The notes under the pieces are model-generated. The model was not told the origin of the DNA. It searched no databases and was given only the letters and a program-made list of their open reading frames with translations. Source: a virus. Taken from it: DNA of 64,000 nucleotides. The position numbers were made by a program, and so were the translations under genes. How positions within the stretch are numbered: the stretch's first letter is position 1; each line of letters opens with the position of its first letter. Below are positions 50,130-57,952 of the stretch, one piece after another. Location of the stretch: positions 1 to 64,000 of IMG/VR virus record IMGVR_UViG_3300025010_000007; one strand, 5' to 3'.

Positions 50130-50534
50130 CTAGCCCTTAGTAAGGGCCATTGCGGCAAATGTTCCGGCATATTTTGTACGCATAAATCCTAGTTCCTTAA
50201 GCACCTTCATATAGGCAGTGAGGTGCATTTTTATAGTTTCATGAATTTTATTACCATCTTTTAGTTTTGCGAGTGCCTTTTCAAAATGCGGAAAATAAGT
50301 TTCGTCAAACTCGGAATCGTCGTTCATAAATATCCGAATAATAAGGACATCTTCGTCCGTTCCGTTCTCATAAACAGGCTTTAGTTGCTCATTTATGTCC
50401 TTCATGGAAAACATATTGTATTCTGGATTGTACCGCTTAACTATATCGTCGACGTAAAATCCACAGCAAAGACCGTGTGTTGCTTGGCCGATTTTTTTTC
50501 CGTTTTTATCGAGTATGTTAATGCAATTACCCAT
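50130..50534 (-). CDS. Hypothetical protein, 134 aa
   Basis: ATG 50534 follows GGGAGG; it overlaps the rusA stop as TAATG, and the longer frame runs into rusA. The protein has an N-terminal MGNCINILDKNGKKIGQ beta hairpin and a helical rest. No family recognised; it is coupled to the RusA gene. Confidence 0.65.
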   Translation of the reverse strand: MGNCINILDKNGKKIGQATHGLCCGFYVDDIVKRYNPEYNMFSMKDINEQLKPVYENGTDEDVLIIRIFMNDDSEFDETYFPHFEKALAKLKDGNKIHETIKMHLTAYMKVLKELGFMRTKYAGTFAAMALTKG

Positions 50535-50884
50535 TATCCAACCTCCCAAACCTCAACCTCTGCCCTCTCCTGGTGTTTCTTACAGTTATGCCGCCAGACA
50601 TGGGCCTCAACGATCTGTCGATCATCAACATAAGCAATCCCGTTCAATCCATCACATATGGCTTTACTGATATTGTCCCAGTCTCCCGGATGTCCGGATA
50701 CGTAAAGCTTTATCCTAATACCTACGTTTCCCGTAATCATCTTTACCTTAGCCTCTTTAGCCTTCCATCCAACAGCTAATTTATAGTCAAGATATCTCTG
50801 AGCAGAGGGCTTCCATTTGTCCTTCTGCGTCATTCTAACGGCAGGTACTGGCCTTCCTGTTACGGTAAAACTAATTACTGTCAT
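50534..50884 (-). CDS. rusA: RusA-type Holliday junction resolvase
   Basis: 116 aa from ATG 50884. It shows VISFTVTGRPVPAVRMTQKDKWKPSAQRYLDYK, then HPGDWDNISKAICDGLNGIAYVDDRQIVEA, the conserved D-x-D-N-x-x-K and D-D-x-x-I motifs of RusA with three acidic metal ligands. It resolves four-way DNA junctions in phage recombination and packaging. A longer frame covering the Cys-rich small gene has no ribosome site and is rejected. Confidence 0.9.
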   Translation of the reverse strand: MTVISFTVTGRPVPAVRMTQKDKWKPSAQRYLDYKLAVGWKAKEAKVKMITGNVGIRIKLYVSGHPGDWDNISKAICDGLNGIAYVDDRQIVEAHVWRHNCKKHQERAEVEVWEVG

Positions 50885-50975
50885 AATACGACTCCACCGC
50901 CTCCCGCCAATCCTCCGGCCAATCGCCACAATGCACACAATGTTCACAGTCATCCCGGCAGCCAGTATGATGCAA
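50871..50975 (-). CDS. Cys-rich small protein overlapping rusA, 34 aa
   Basis: TTG start, AGGAG 14 bases upstream. The product is HHTGCRDDCEHCVHCGDWPE then DWREAVESYYDSN, with four cysteines and two histidines that could hold a zinc. The frame differs from rusA and ends 13 bases inside it. Protein character is good, but the length is short and the start non-standard. Confidence 0.4.
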   Translation of the reverse strand: MHHTGCRDDCEHCVHCGDWPEDWREAVESYYDSN

Positions 50976-50997
50976 CCAGCAGCCGGGTTCTCCTGAG

Positions 50998-51183
50998 CTA
51001 AGCACTTTTCAACCAGCGCGCCATGCCCTTCAAAATCAGATCCAGAGCCACATCCACAAACTGGCACTTCAAGTGATCCAGTGCCTTGACCTTGGTCATT
51101 TTATTCATGCTCTCATGGTTCTTCTGGCAAAATTCCCTGACTTCCTCAACCTGCTGTTCTTCCTGCTCAGTCCTCTTAGCCAT
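50998..51183 (-). CDS. Hypothetical helical protein, 61 aa
   Basis: The ATG overlaps the stop of the big ParB-like gene. Charged coiled-coil N-terminus (RTEQEEQQVEEVREFCQK) and a second helix (FVDVALDLILKGMARWL). No family recognised; coupling links it to the ParB-like gene. Confidence 0.6.
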   Translation of the reverse strand: MAKRTEQEEQQVEEVREFCQKNHESMNKMTKVKALDHLKCQFVDVALDLILKGMARWLKSA

Positions 51184-53627
51184 TACATGTACCCCCCCCC
51201 TATGCCAACTATCTGACTATTAACCTGTGCCAACAATCTCCTGTCCTTCTCCTGCTGAATCCTGAACTTTCCGTTTTCCCGGCAATCCCGGAACAGTACC
51301 ATGTCTAACTCCTTTTCGCTCGCTGCGCGAAGTTGAAATCTATACTCATCACTGTCCAAAGGAAATTGCAGTAACTTATCGACAGTGGACATCATTTCAC
51401 ATCCATTGGGTGCTTGTCCTCTAAATCCGGGTAGATATATGCCATTGCCTTGGTTTTCTTGCTGCCCTGGCACTTCCTCCCCAACCCTCTTCCAGCCCCT
51501 CTTTGTCGCATATTCCACAAGGTTCCTCTCAGCCTCTTCCCTGGTCGGGACGTACGGCATCGACGTTGATTTCATGCAGGTAGGCGCATCTTCTCCGTCC
51601 TTTTGGTAGAACGTTCTGTACCCGATTATCCTGCCGCGAGAATTGTAAGTAATAAACAGTATCCGTCCCGTATCGTCTATGTGGTGGCAGGTCTCTCCGA
51701 AAGGATTAAATAGCTCCTGTTTCTGCCCCAAAACTGAAGGTTCCTGTTGCGGTTTTTCCTTCTCCGCCAAAGCTGGGGCTGAAAAACCTCTACAGGCGTG
51801 AAACAGCTTGCTATTTTCCTCGAAACCATGCCAGTTCGTTGCTTTAATACTAAAGTCAGCGTTGATGCACCGGTCCCGTAAAAATCCATTAGTCCCTGCT
51901 GGAGACTTAAATATGCAACCATCCGGGCAGTTGTCGTGAGTGTTATGAGTGCTTTTGTGGTTAAATTCGGGATTTTCTTTTAAAGGCAAAACATTGGATT
52001 CTGATACTGCAGTTTCAAAAACTCCCCGGCAGTTCTTCCACTTTTCTTCCGGATCCTCAGTGTAACTGTCGTTAAATAATTCTGGATTACTGCACCGGTA
52101 ATGTTCTCTCTCCAAGTGCATCACTTTAACTTTATATTTACATTTATCAGGGCAGTCGAAGTGTGTATTCATTGTATTTTGCATGGTATATTCACTGTCC
52201 ACTTCGACTACTACCGGTACCGGCTTATTGTGTTTACACTCGCCGTTTGAACACATCTTAAACGGCTGTCCCTCATTCATCACTGTAACGACGTGTTCAC
52301 AGTTCACCTGGCATTTTGCCGTATACAGGAATGTGTTTTCCATGGTGTAAACTGGTTCCTGCTCCTGCATCTTAAGTTCCCAGCACTCAGGCTCGGTGCA
52401 GCGGAGTGTATGCGTCTCTCCGTCATTCGGGTCAATCAGATATGACTGGCCAATACTGCAGTCGCTGCAGTCAGCATGATCTGGCAGCGGCCTTGATTCT
52501 TCCCAATCCTCTTGTCTACTGGCTTGCAGATCAGCAGCTAATAAATCCCTGCGTTTTTTAGCCTCTGCCAGGAGTATTAGTAGATATTCCTTATCAACTT
52601 CAGTGCTGATGTGGCTGCCAAGCTGCTCTTCTGTCAAACCTTCCGCTACCTGCCTGAGAGTCTCCTTCTGCTCCTCGGATAGTGACTCTTGTTCCATATC
52701 GCCCAGCAACATCACATCATTCCACACGCACCCAATGCCTATCTGTTCCCTATGCATTGCAAGTTTTTTATACTCGCAAACTTCACATTTAAGTGTAATT
52801 TCTTGTTCCTGCACTCCTGCTGCCACTAAAGCCAATCTGCGGGCCTGTTCTGCTGTGACAGTATCTATTGCTGCAGCTATCTCCTGAGAGGATTTTAGTC
52901 CTTCCCTTTCCGCCTCACGCTCTGCTCTCAGCCTCTGCCGTTCTTCCTCTTGTCGTGCCAGTTCTTCCTCCAGTAGCCTTTTTCGCTCGTTTTCAGCAGC
53001 TATCTCCTTGGCCACTTCCTCGCTCTGAACAGCTATTTCTCTGGCTATCTCCCTGACTGGTAGCCCCTTAACAACACTTTCAGCCACACGCTCCATAATT
53101 TCTTGACCAAACATTAACTTTTTGGCGGCCAAAAGTTCTTTGGCGTGACCGGGCCCAATTATTCCACGTGAAATATTTTCCCTCACACTCTCCGGCAGCT
53201 CTAACAATCGCAACCGGTTTGCTATATGACTTTGGCTCTTACCCAGTCGCTCGGCTAACTCCTCCTGCTTCAGTCCGGCATCCAGGAGCAACCGGAACCC
53301 CTGCGCCTCTTCGATGGGGTTTACGTCCTTGCGCTGCAGGTTCTCGACAACCATAATTTCAAGCTCCTGCACTTCATCCAGGCCGTATCGGATAATTGCA
53401 GGTATTGCAGACAGCCCTACTTCCCGTGCGGCTCTCCAACGACGTTCCCCTGCTATCAGGCGGTATGTTCTTGGGGTTATTTCAGCCTCAACTACCACTA
53501 CCGGCTGCAGTATTCCGACACTACGAATACTGGCGGCAAGCTCGGTCAAAGAGTTGTCATCAAAGATTTTTCTCGGATTCTGCGGATTCGGAATTATCAT
53601 GTCAAGCGGTATGTTCATCATGCTCAT
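51183..53627 (-). CDS. Giant ParB-family protein with Cys-rich C-terminal domains
   Basis: 814 aa. Residues 1-110 are the ParB N-domain (NPRKIFDDNSLTELAASIRSVGILQP, GERRWRAAREVG CTP-binding box, ENLQRKDVNPIEEAQGF). A Spo0J/Noc-type HTH follows (LKQEELAERLGKSQSHIANRLRLLELPESV), then a coiled coil (ENERKRLLEEELARQEEERQ). The remaining 500 residues carry at least five Cys clusters (for example CEVCEY, CSDCSIG, CSNGECKHN, CPDKCKYK, CPDGCIF), unusual for a ParB. A parS-like site lies inside its own gene. Probably binds parS-like sites; the zinc or iron-sulfur part has no known partner. Confidence 0.88.
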   Translation of the reverse strand: MSMMNIPLDMIIPNPQNPRKIFDDNSLTELAASIRSVGILQPVVVVEAEITPRTYRLIAGERRWRAAREVGLSAIPAIIRYGLDEVQELEIMVVENLQRKDVNPIEEAQGFRLLLDAGLKQEELAERLGKSQSHIANRLRLLELPESVRENISRGIIGPGHAKELLAAKKLMFGQEIMERVAESVVKGLPVREIAREIAVQSEEVAKEIAAENERKRLLEEELARQEEERQRLRAEREAEREGLKSSQEIAAAIDTVTAEQARRLALVAAGVQEQEITLKCEVCEYKKLAMHREQIGIGCVWNDVMLLGDMEQESLSEEQKETLRQVAEGLTEEQLGSHISTEVDKEYLLILLAEAKKRRDLLAADLQASRQEDWEESRPLPDHADCSDCSIGQSYLIDPNDGETHTLRCTEPECWELKMQEQEPVYTMENTFLYTAKCQVNCEHVVTVMNEGQPFKMCSNGECKHNKPVPVVVEVDSEYTMQNTMNTHFDCPDKCKYKVKVMHLEREHYRCSNPELFNDSYTEDPEEKWKNCRGVFETAVSESNVLPLKENPEFNHKSTHNTHDNCPDGCIFKSPAGTNGFLRDRCINADFSIKATNWHGFEENSKLFHACRGFSAPALAEKEKPQQEPSVLGQKQELFNPFGETCHHIDDTGRILFITYNSRGRIIGYRTFYQKDGEDAPTCMKSTSMPYVPTREEAERNLVEYATKRGWKRVGEEVPGQQENQGNGIYLPGFRGQAPNGCEMMSTVDKLLQFPLDSDEYRFQLRAASEKELDMVLFRDCRENGKFRIQQEKDRRLLAQVNSQIVGIGGGYM
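53157..53176. promoter_or_regulatory. parS-like site inside the ParB-like gene
   Basis: AATTATTCCACGTGAAATAT; core TATTCCACGTGAAATA with one break in symmetry, almost the canonical Spo0J core TTCCACGTGAAA. As in many chromosomal systems, it lies inside the parB gene. Confidence 0.7.
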
Positions 53628-53685
53628 ATTCTCACCCCGTTCTGTTTATGTGGCCGGATCGGCTCCGGTCGGCTATGTATTTTGT

Positions 53686-53937
53686 CTAATAAGCGTATTC
53701 ATAACACCCAAGGGCATCCCGCAAACCAGTTTTCCTTTCTGAAACTTTTTTCTGCTTTGTCTTCCTGGTTTTATAATTCCTTGGGCGGCATTTTCCGTTG
53801 TTTAGCCGCCAAGCCTTTATACTGCCTTCGCTCCGGTCCGTATATCCTGCCTCAATAAACTGTCTGTGCAGCTCCTTGGAAGGCAAATTCTGACTGGCTA
53901 TGCGTTTTTCTTCGTCAGAATAGTGTTTACCCATCAA
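53686..53937 (-). CDS. Small basic protein with HTH-like helices, 83 aa
   Basis: MGKHYSDEEKRIASQNLPSK then a Myb/SANT-like helix set (ELHRQFIEAGYTDRSEGSIKAWRLNNGK) and a Lys-rich tail. The 'RSEGSIKAWR' helix resembles SANT-like phage DNA-binding proteins. It overlaps its upstream neighbour by four bases. Confidence 0.6.
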   Translation of the reverse strand: MMGKHYSDEEKRIASQNLPSKELHRQFIEAGYTDRSEGSIKAWRLNNGKCRPRNYKTRKTKQKKVSERKTGLRDALGCYEYAY

Positions 53938-54170
53938 ACAGCCCTCCTGACTTGGTCGACCAACCTAACAACGTCTCCATATTTCTCAATTCCGTACCTA
54001 GCCAATTCAAGAAATACGTAATATGCGCTTCGATGTTTAGGCGTGGCCCGACCGGACATTTTTTTCTTGACGATATCCTCAATTTTTAGGCTAACCTTGC
54101 CGGGATCCACTGTCCCGGCCTCGTGAATTGCCTGAATAACCAAATCTAAGGCGCTAACCTTAGCCATCAA
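53934..54170 (-). CDS. Hypothetical protein, 78 aa
   Basis: Soluble, mixed helical (VSALDLVIQAIHEAG ... HRSAYYVFLELARYGIEKYGDVVRLVDQ). It could be a small wHTH-like domain. It overlaps the coiled-coil gene upstream by 11 bases and the basic gene downstream by four. No family recognised. Confidence 0.6.
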   Translation of the reverse strand: MMAKVSALDLVIQAIHEAGTVDPGKVSLKIEDIVKKKMSGRATPKHRSAYYVFLELARYGIEKYGDVVRLVDQVRRAV

Positions 54171-54600
54171 TGCTCACCTTCTTTCGTGTGAGATATAGTT
54201 GGAGTTTGGCCAAAAATCCTACGGGTGCAGATTCAAGTTTATCCAGTCTGGCAGTATGGCTATTGATTATGTCCTTTTTGAATCCATTATTTTCCTGCAT
54301 TATTTCGAGGACGCGCTCAATAAGTTCTATGTCCTCGGTTAGTTTACCGACAAGAACAGTAAGATTGGGAAGTTGTTCCAGGTTTACAAGCCGCATACTA
54401 TGCCCTGATATATTTTCCTCATGAAACCTGCTGATTTTCTTGAGTTTTATAATCTCTTGCTTTAAAGAGACATTTTCATCAACCAAAGAACTAATTTTTT
54501 GATACAATTGAGCGGACCATTTAGAGTTTACTAAAGCCAAATCTGTGGCCGCTTTAACTTTCCGCTCTAAACGTTGGATGCGTGTTTTTCGCTGTTTCAT
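54160..54600 (-). CDS. Coiled-coil protein, 146 aa
   Basis: Almost entirely helical with long heptad runs (QRKTRIQRLERKVKAATDLALV, LVDENVSLKQEIIKLKK, RLVNLEQLPNLTVLVGKLTEDIELIERVLEIM). Three segments share an 'SHTARLDKLE / GHSMRLVNLE' motif, a pattern seen in phage structural coiled coils. Function unknown; it follows the methyltransferase gene. Confidence 0.6.
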   Translation of the reverse strand: MKQRKTRIQRLERKVKAATDLALVNSKWSAQLYQKISSLVDENVSLKQEIIKLKKISRFHEENISGHSMRLVNLEQLPNLTVLVGKLTEDIELIERVLEIMQENNGFKKDIINSHTARLDKLESAPVGFLAKLQLYLTRKKVSIDG

Positions 54601-54624
54601 ATCGCTTTAGCCTCCTGCCCATAT

Positions 54625-56406
54625 TTACGAATATACCAGGTCATCCTTAACAGGCATTACCCAAATCTCCTGATTACTCAATTCCCAAGCATCAAGCTTA
54701 CTCAGTAGCAGTGTCCGTAGTATTTGCTCCCCGATGGCTCGTGCTGCCGGTGGCGGTACCGCATTTCCGATCCTCTCACGCCACTTGGCATCTGATTTGC
54801 CTGCCAGTACTACTGGGCTTCCGTCCGGCATGTAAAGCGGGAATCCTTGGAGTGCAAGCAGTTCCCATGTTGTCAAAGGCCTATGCCAACTACCGTCTAG
54901 TGCTATGATTACCCATACTCCGCTTTCGGTGTCTTTCGGGATCCTGGGATCTGCTACTGCCGTATTGCCGGAATGAATATCAGCACCCGTGACCGTCTTT
55001 GCCGGGTCTGACCAATCCTGTACACCGTAACTGCCTGACCTGCATTTACAACTTAGTCTCGGATCCGCTATGGTTATAGCCCCGCTGTTTGGCCTGTGCG
55101 CCCCGGTTACTGTCGGCGCCGACTTATCCCACCTATACACCCGATATATAGCGTGATGGGTACCGTCTTTAAATCCGGTCCTTGGGTCCGCAATGGCTGA
55201 AGCTCCCGAACCAAAACGGGTACCAGTAACGCACGGGCCCGGCTCTGTCCAGTTGACTACTTGGTAAACTGCCGGGTGACGACCATCTCTCTTTGACAGC
55301 CTTGGGTCCGCAACTACAGCAGGGCAGTTGCTGCTTGATGCTGAGGCACTTCCGGTAATTGCCTGTGTCGGTTTATCCCAATCCAGAACACCCATAAGTC
55401 CTGGACTGCCATTAAACGTTTTTCCCATTTTTTCTGAGAGCCTTGGATCCGCTACTGCGGACGCTTGACTTCCTCCTACCCGCGTTTGTCCTATCACTGT
55501 GCCGGAAGGCTTTTCCCAATCCAAAACTCCCAAGGCTGCATTTCTCGGTATATGTTCAAGCCGGTATTCTTCCGGCGCTATTTTTTCAAGGTCTCGCCAG
55601 TCCCCACCAGCCGGGATAAGAGCTAACCTTACCCACGTTTTCCACTGCAACCGCGGTAGTCTGTGCATTATTCCACCTGCTAGACTGTCCGGCATAGGCA
55701 GCGGCCCTAAGATTTCACCAATTGACCGAACCTGCAGTTTTGGTGGTTGGTAGATGAAGTTTTGCACTTTTGCAGGGTTCCTGGCTATGAGCAGGTACCG
55801 CTTTCTGTGCTGTCCCAGTCCACCCAGCTCTCCACAGTCGTGATATCCTTCATGAAAAACATACCCGGCACGGCTCAGCAGGCTTTTAATTTCATGCAGC
55901 AGCTCCTTACCCCGGGTCGTTATTCGCGGGACGTTTTCCAGAAGAATTATGCCGGGCAGATCATCGGCAAATGCCTCCAAGGTTAGCCGTAAGCCTCTCA
56001 CTGTCAAGCGATTAAGCGCCTGATATTTCTCGCTTGCCGCTGATTTACTGGGAAGTAGACCTGAGAAACCTTTGCATGGCGGGGAAGTAAAAACCACATC
56101 CGGAGCTATTCCCCGGGCCACTTCCCGTACATCTTCCGGGGTGACTTCTCGCCAACTTTCAGGCGGCTCTTTGCCGTGAAATGCTCGGTAGTCATTACGG
56201 CTAAACAGGTCCATCTGCACCGCTGGGGCTCCGGTCAACATCTCAAAATCATTGCAGGCATCAGGATCACAATCTATGCCAGCTAAGGTGATAAAGTTTG
56301 CAGATACTCCCCGGTATTCTGTTTCAGCGGCCTGCATCCCCAAAGCGGCCCCGCCTATACCGGCGAAAAGATGCAGGACTGCATATGTGTGCTCTATACT
56401 GTTCAC
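54625..56406 (-). CDS. DNA C5-cytosine methyltransferase with five tandem target-domain repeats
   Basis: 593 aa. Motif I HLFAGIGGAALG, motif IV SPPC with Cys111, motif VI ENVPR, motif VIII QHRKRYLLIA, motif X GNAVPPPAARAIG. Between VIII and X lies an enlarged region with five copies (about residues 292-495, some 40 residues each) of the unit 'G-V-x-D-W-x-x-P-x-x-T-V-T-G ... (S)G-x-x-A-V-A-D-P-R'. In C5 methyltransferases this part holds the target recognition domain, so several DNA targets are possible. Likely role: protect phage DNA from host restriction. Confidence 0.93.
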   Translation of the reverse strand: MNSIEHTYAVLHLFAGIGGAALGMQAAETEYRGVSANFITLAGIDCDPDACNDFEMLTGAPAVQMDLFSRNDYRAFHGKEPPESWREVTPEDVREVARGIAPDVVFTSPPCKGFSGLLPSKSAASEKYQALNRLTVRGLRLTLEAFADDLPGIILLENVPRITTRGKELLHEIKSLLSRAGYVFHEGYHDCGELGGLGQHRKRYLLIARNPAKVQNFIYQPPKLQVRSIGEILGPLPMPDSLAGGIMHRLPRLQWKTWVRLALIPAGGDWRDLEKIAPEEYRLEHIPRNAALGVLDWEKPSGTVIGQTRVGGSQASAVADPRLSEKMGKTFNGSPGLMGVLDWDKPTQAITGSASASSSNCPAVVADPRLSKRDGRHPAVYQVVNWTEPGPCVTGTRFGSGASAIADPRTGFKDGTHHAIYRVYRWDKSAPTVTGAHRPNSGAITIADPRLSCKCRSGSYGVQDWSDPAKTVTGADIHSGNTAVADPRIPKDTESGVWVIIALDGSWHRPLTTWELLALQGFPLYMPDGSPVVLAGKSDAKWRERIGNAVPPPAARAIGEQILRTLLLSKLDAWELSNQEIWVMPVKDDLVYS

Positions 56407-56424
56407 CCCTCTTCATGAAGTTAT

Positions 56425-56658
56425 TTAAGCAGTGCCTCGTCTCGGATAAGCCATATCCTCGCGGGCTTCACGTATCATGCCATCAGTTATAGAAAAGCTC
56501 CGGCCTATCGTAAACCCCTGCATTTCTCCTGTTTCCCCGCAATTGCAGCAGGTGACTATTGCTCTACCAGGTGATTTCCAGGAGTTTACATCCACCATGG
56601 GACTTCCGCAGCCCATACAGAAAAGTATCCCTGCTGTGCAAAGTTTGCTATCCTGCAT
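56425..56658 (-). CDS. Zinc-ribbon protein, restriction-alleviation (Lar) like, 77 aa
   Basis: ATG 56658 lies inside the 3' end of dnaB. CMGCGSPMVDVNSW ... CCNCGETGE gives a C-x2-C ... C-x2-C ribbon, the design of Lar-type proteins. It stands between the methyltransferase and helicase genes. Confidence 0.65.
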   Translation of the reverse strand: MQDSKLCTAGILFCMGCGSPMVDVNSWKSPGRAIVTCCNCGETGEMQGFTIGRSFSITDGMIREAREDMAYPRRGTA

Positions 56659-57952
56659 CAATTTCCACCTCGCTTTTGCCGCCACCAAGATCACTAAACC
56701 TGGTGTATTCTTTTTCCCATTTCAATTCCAATGTTCCAGTTGGGCCCTCACGCTGCTTAGATATCATGATTTCTGCAATGCCTTTTTTTAGAGTCTCAGG
56801 GTTGTAATACTCCTCCCGGTAGATAAAAGCTATCACGTCAGCATTGTTCTCAATCCCGCCACTCTCCCGTAGGTCTGACATTTGCGGGTGCTTGTCTGCC
56901 CGATTCTCCACACTCCGGCTAAGCTGTGCCAAAGCGACAACCGGAACGTCCAACTCCTTCGCTAGTGCCTTCAAGGAGGTAGCTATTTCAGTTATTTCCT
57001 GGTCCCTAGTCCCTACTTTTCTGTGGCACTTAATAAGCTGCAGGTAATCAATAACTACCAAGTCCAGTCCGTCACGTCTTTTAATTGCCCGACATTTTAA
57101 GCGTATCTCTGGAACGGTAACCACCGAAGCATCTTCGATAACCAGATTTGATTTATGCAATTTCTCCCCAAGATTATTAACCTCGTTCCACTCCTGCTGA
57201 TTCAGGTTGCCGATTCTGAACCGGGAACCATTTAACAAGCAGTGCTGGACAAAAATCCTGTTAAGAATCTGCTCTTTGCTCATTTCTAGGCTGAAAAAAG
57301 CTACCCCCTTGCCCCCAAGTGCTGAATATTTCGCTATTTCTGTGAGTAGCGATGTCTTGCCCATACTTGGCCTGGCAGCTATAATTATCAGGTCTTTTCG
57401 TTGTAGGCCGTTGGTCATGTATTCAAATCTTTTAAACGGCATTTTCAGTCCGGTTATACCAGGTTTTCTGTCCTCGATGCTCCGTATATAGCCTAGAACA
57501 TTATCTTTGACCCGGTATAACTCAGCGCTTTTTTCCTGTCCAAGTTCGTGAAAATACTGTTCGGCCTCTGCGATCAGTTCTTCCGCCGTCTCATAGTCTC
57601 CGTCATAAGCCTTGTTTGATATTCTCCCTGCTCCAGCAACCGCTTTGCGTAAAAGGCTATACTCCCTAACCTGTTTGGCGTAATAACCGGCATTTGCTGC
57701 TGTTGGCGAATAGGTTATGAGCTCTGCTATGTAGGTTGCTGATATGTCAGCAGCTTTGGCCGATACAGATACCAGATCCGGGGCTATGTTTTCAGCTTCA
57801 AGCTCCAAGATAGTACGAAATATCGCGCCATTCCGGTTGTCGTAAAAATCATTTTGGGTTAATATGCCGCTGATCTCGTCGATGATTTCTTTGTCGCGAA
57901 AGACAGCACCAAGCAGGGTTTTTTCTGCCTCCAAATTTGCAAGTGTTTTCAT
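56648..57952 (-). CDS. dnaB: Replicative DNA helicase, DnaB family
   Basis: 434 aa. N-domain: NLEAEKTLLGAVFRDKEIIDEISGIL. Walker A IIIAARPSMGKTSLLTEIA, Walker B LDLVVIDYLQLI, QLSRSVENRADKHPQMSDLRESGGIENNADV and arginine-finger region YREEYYNP. The hexamer unwinds DNA ahead of the fork. It overlaps the initiator gene by four bases. The family's usual length. Confidence 0.95.
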   Translation of the reverse strand: MKTLANLEAEKTLLGAVFRDKEIIDEISGILTQNDFYDNRNGAIFRTILELEAENIAPDLVSVSAKAADISATYIAELITYSPTAANAGYYAKQVREYSLLRKAVAGAGRISNKAYDGDYETAEELIAEAEQYFHELGQEKSAELYRVKDNVLGYIRSIEDRKPGITGLKMPFKRFEYMTNGLQRKDLIIIAARPSMGKTSLLTEIAKYSALGGKGVAFFSLEMSKEQILNRIFVQHCLLNGSRFRIGNLNQQEWNEVNNLGEKLHKSNLVIEDASVVTVPEIRLKCRAIKRRDGLDLVVIDYLQLIKCHRKVGTRDQEITEIATSLKALAKELDVPVVALAQLSRSVENRADKHPQMSDLRESGGIENNADVIAFIYREEYYNPETLKKGIAEIMISKQREGPTGTLELKWEKEYTRFSDLGGGKSEVEIDAG

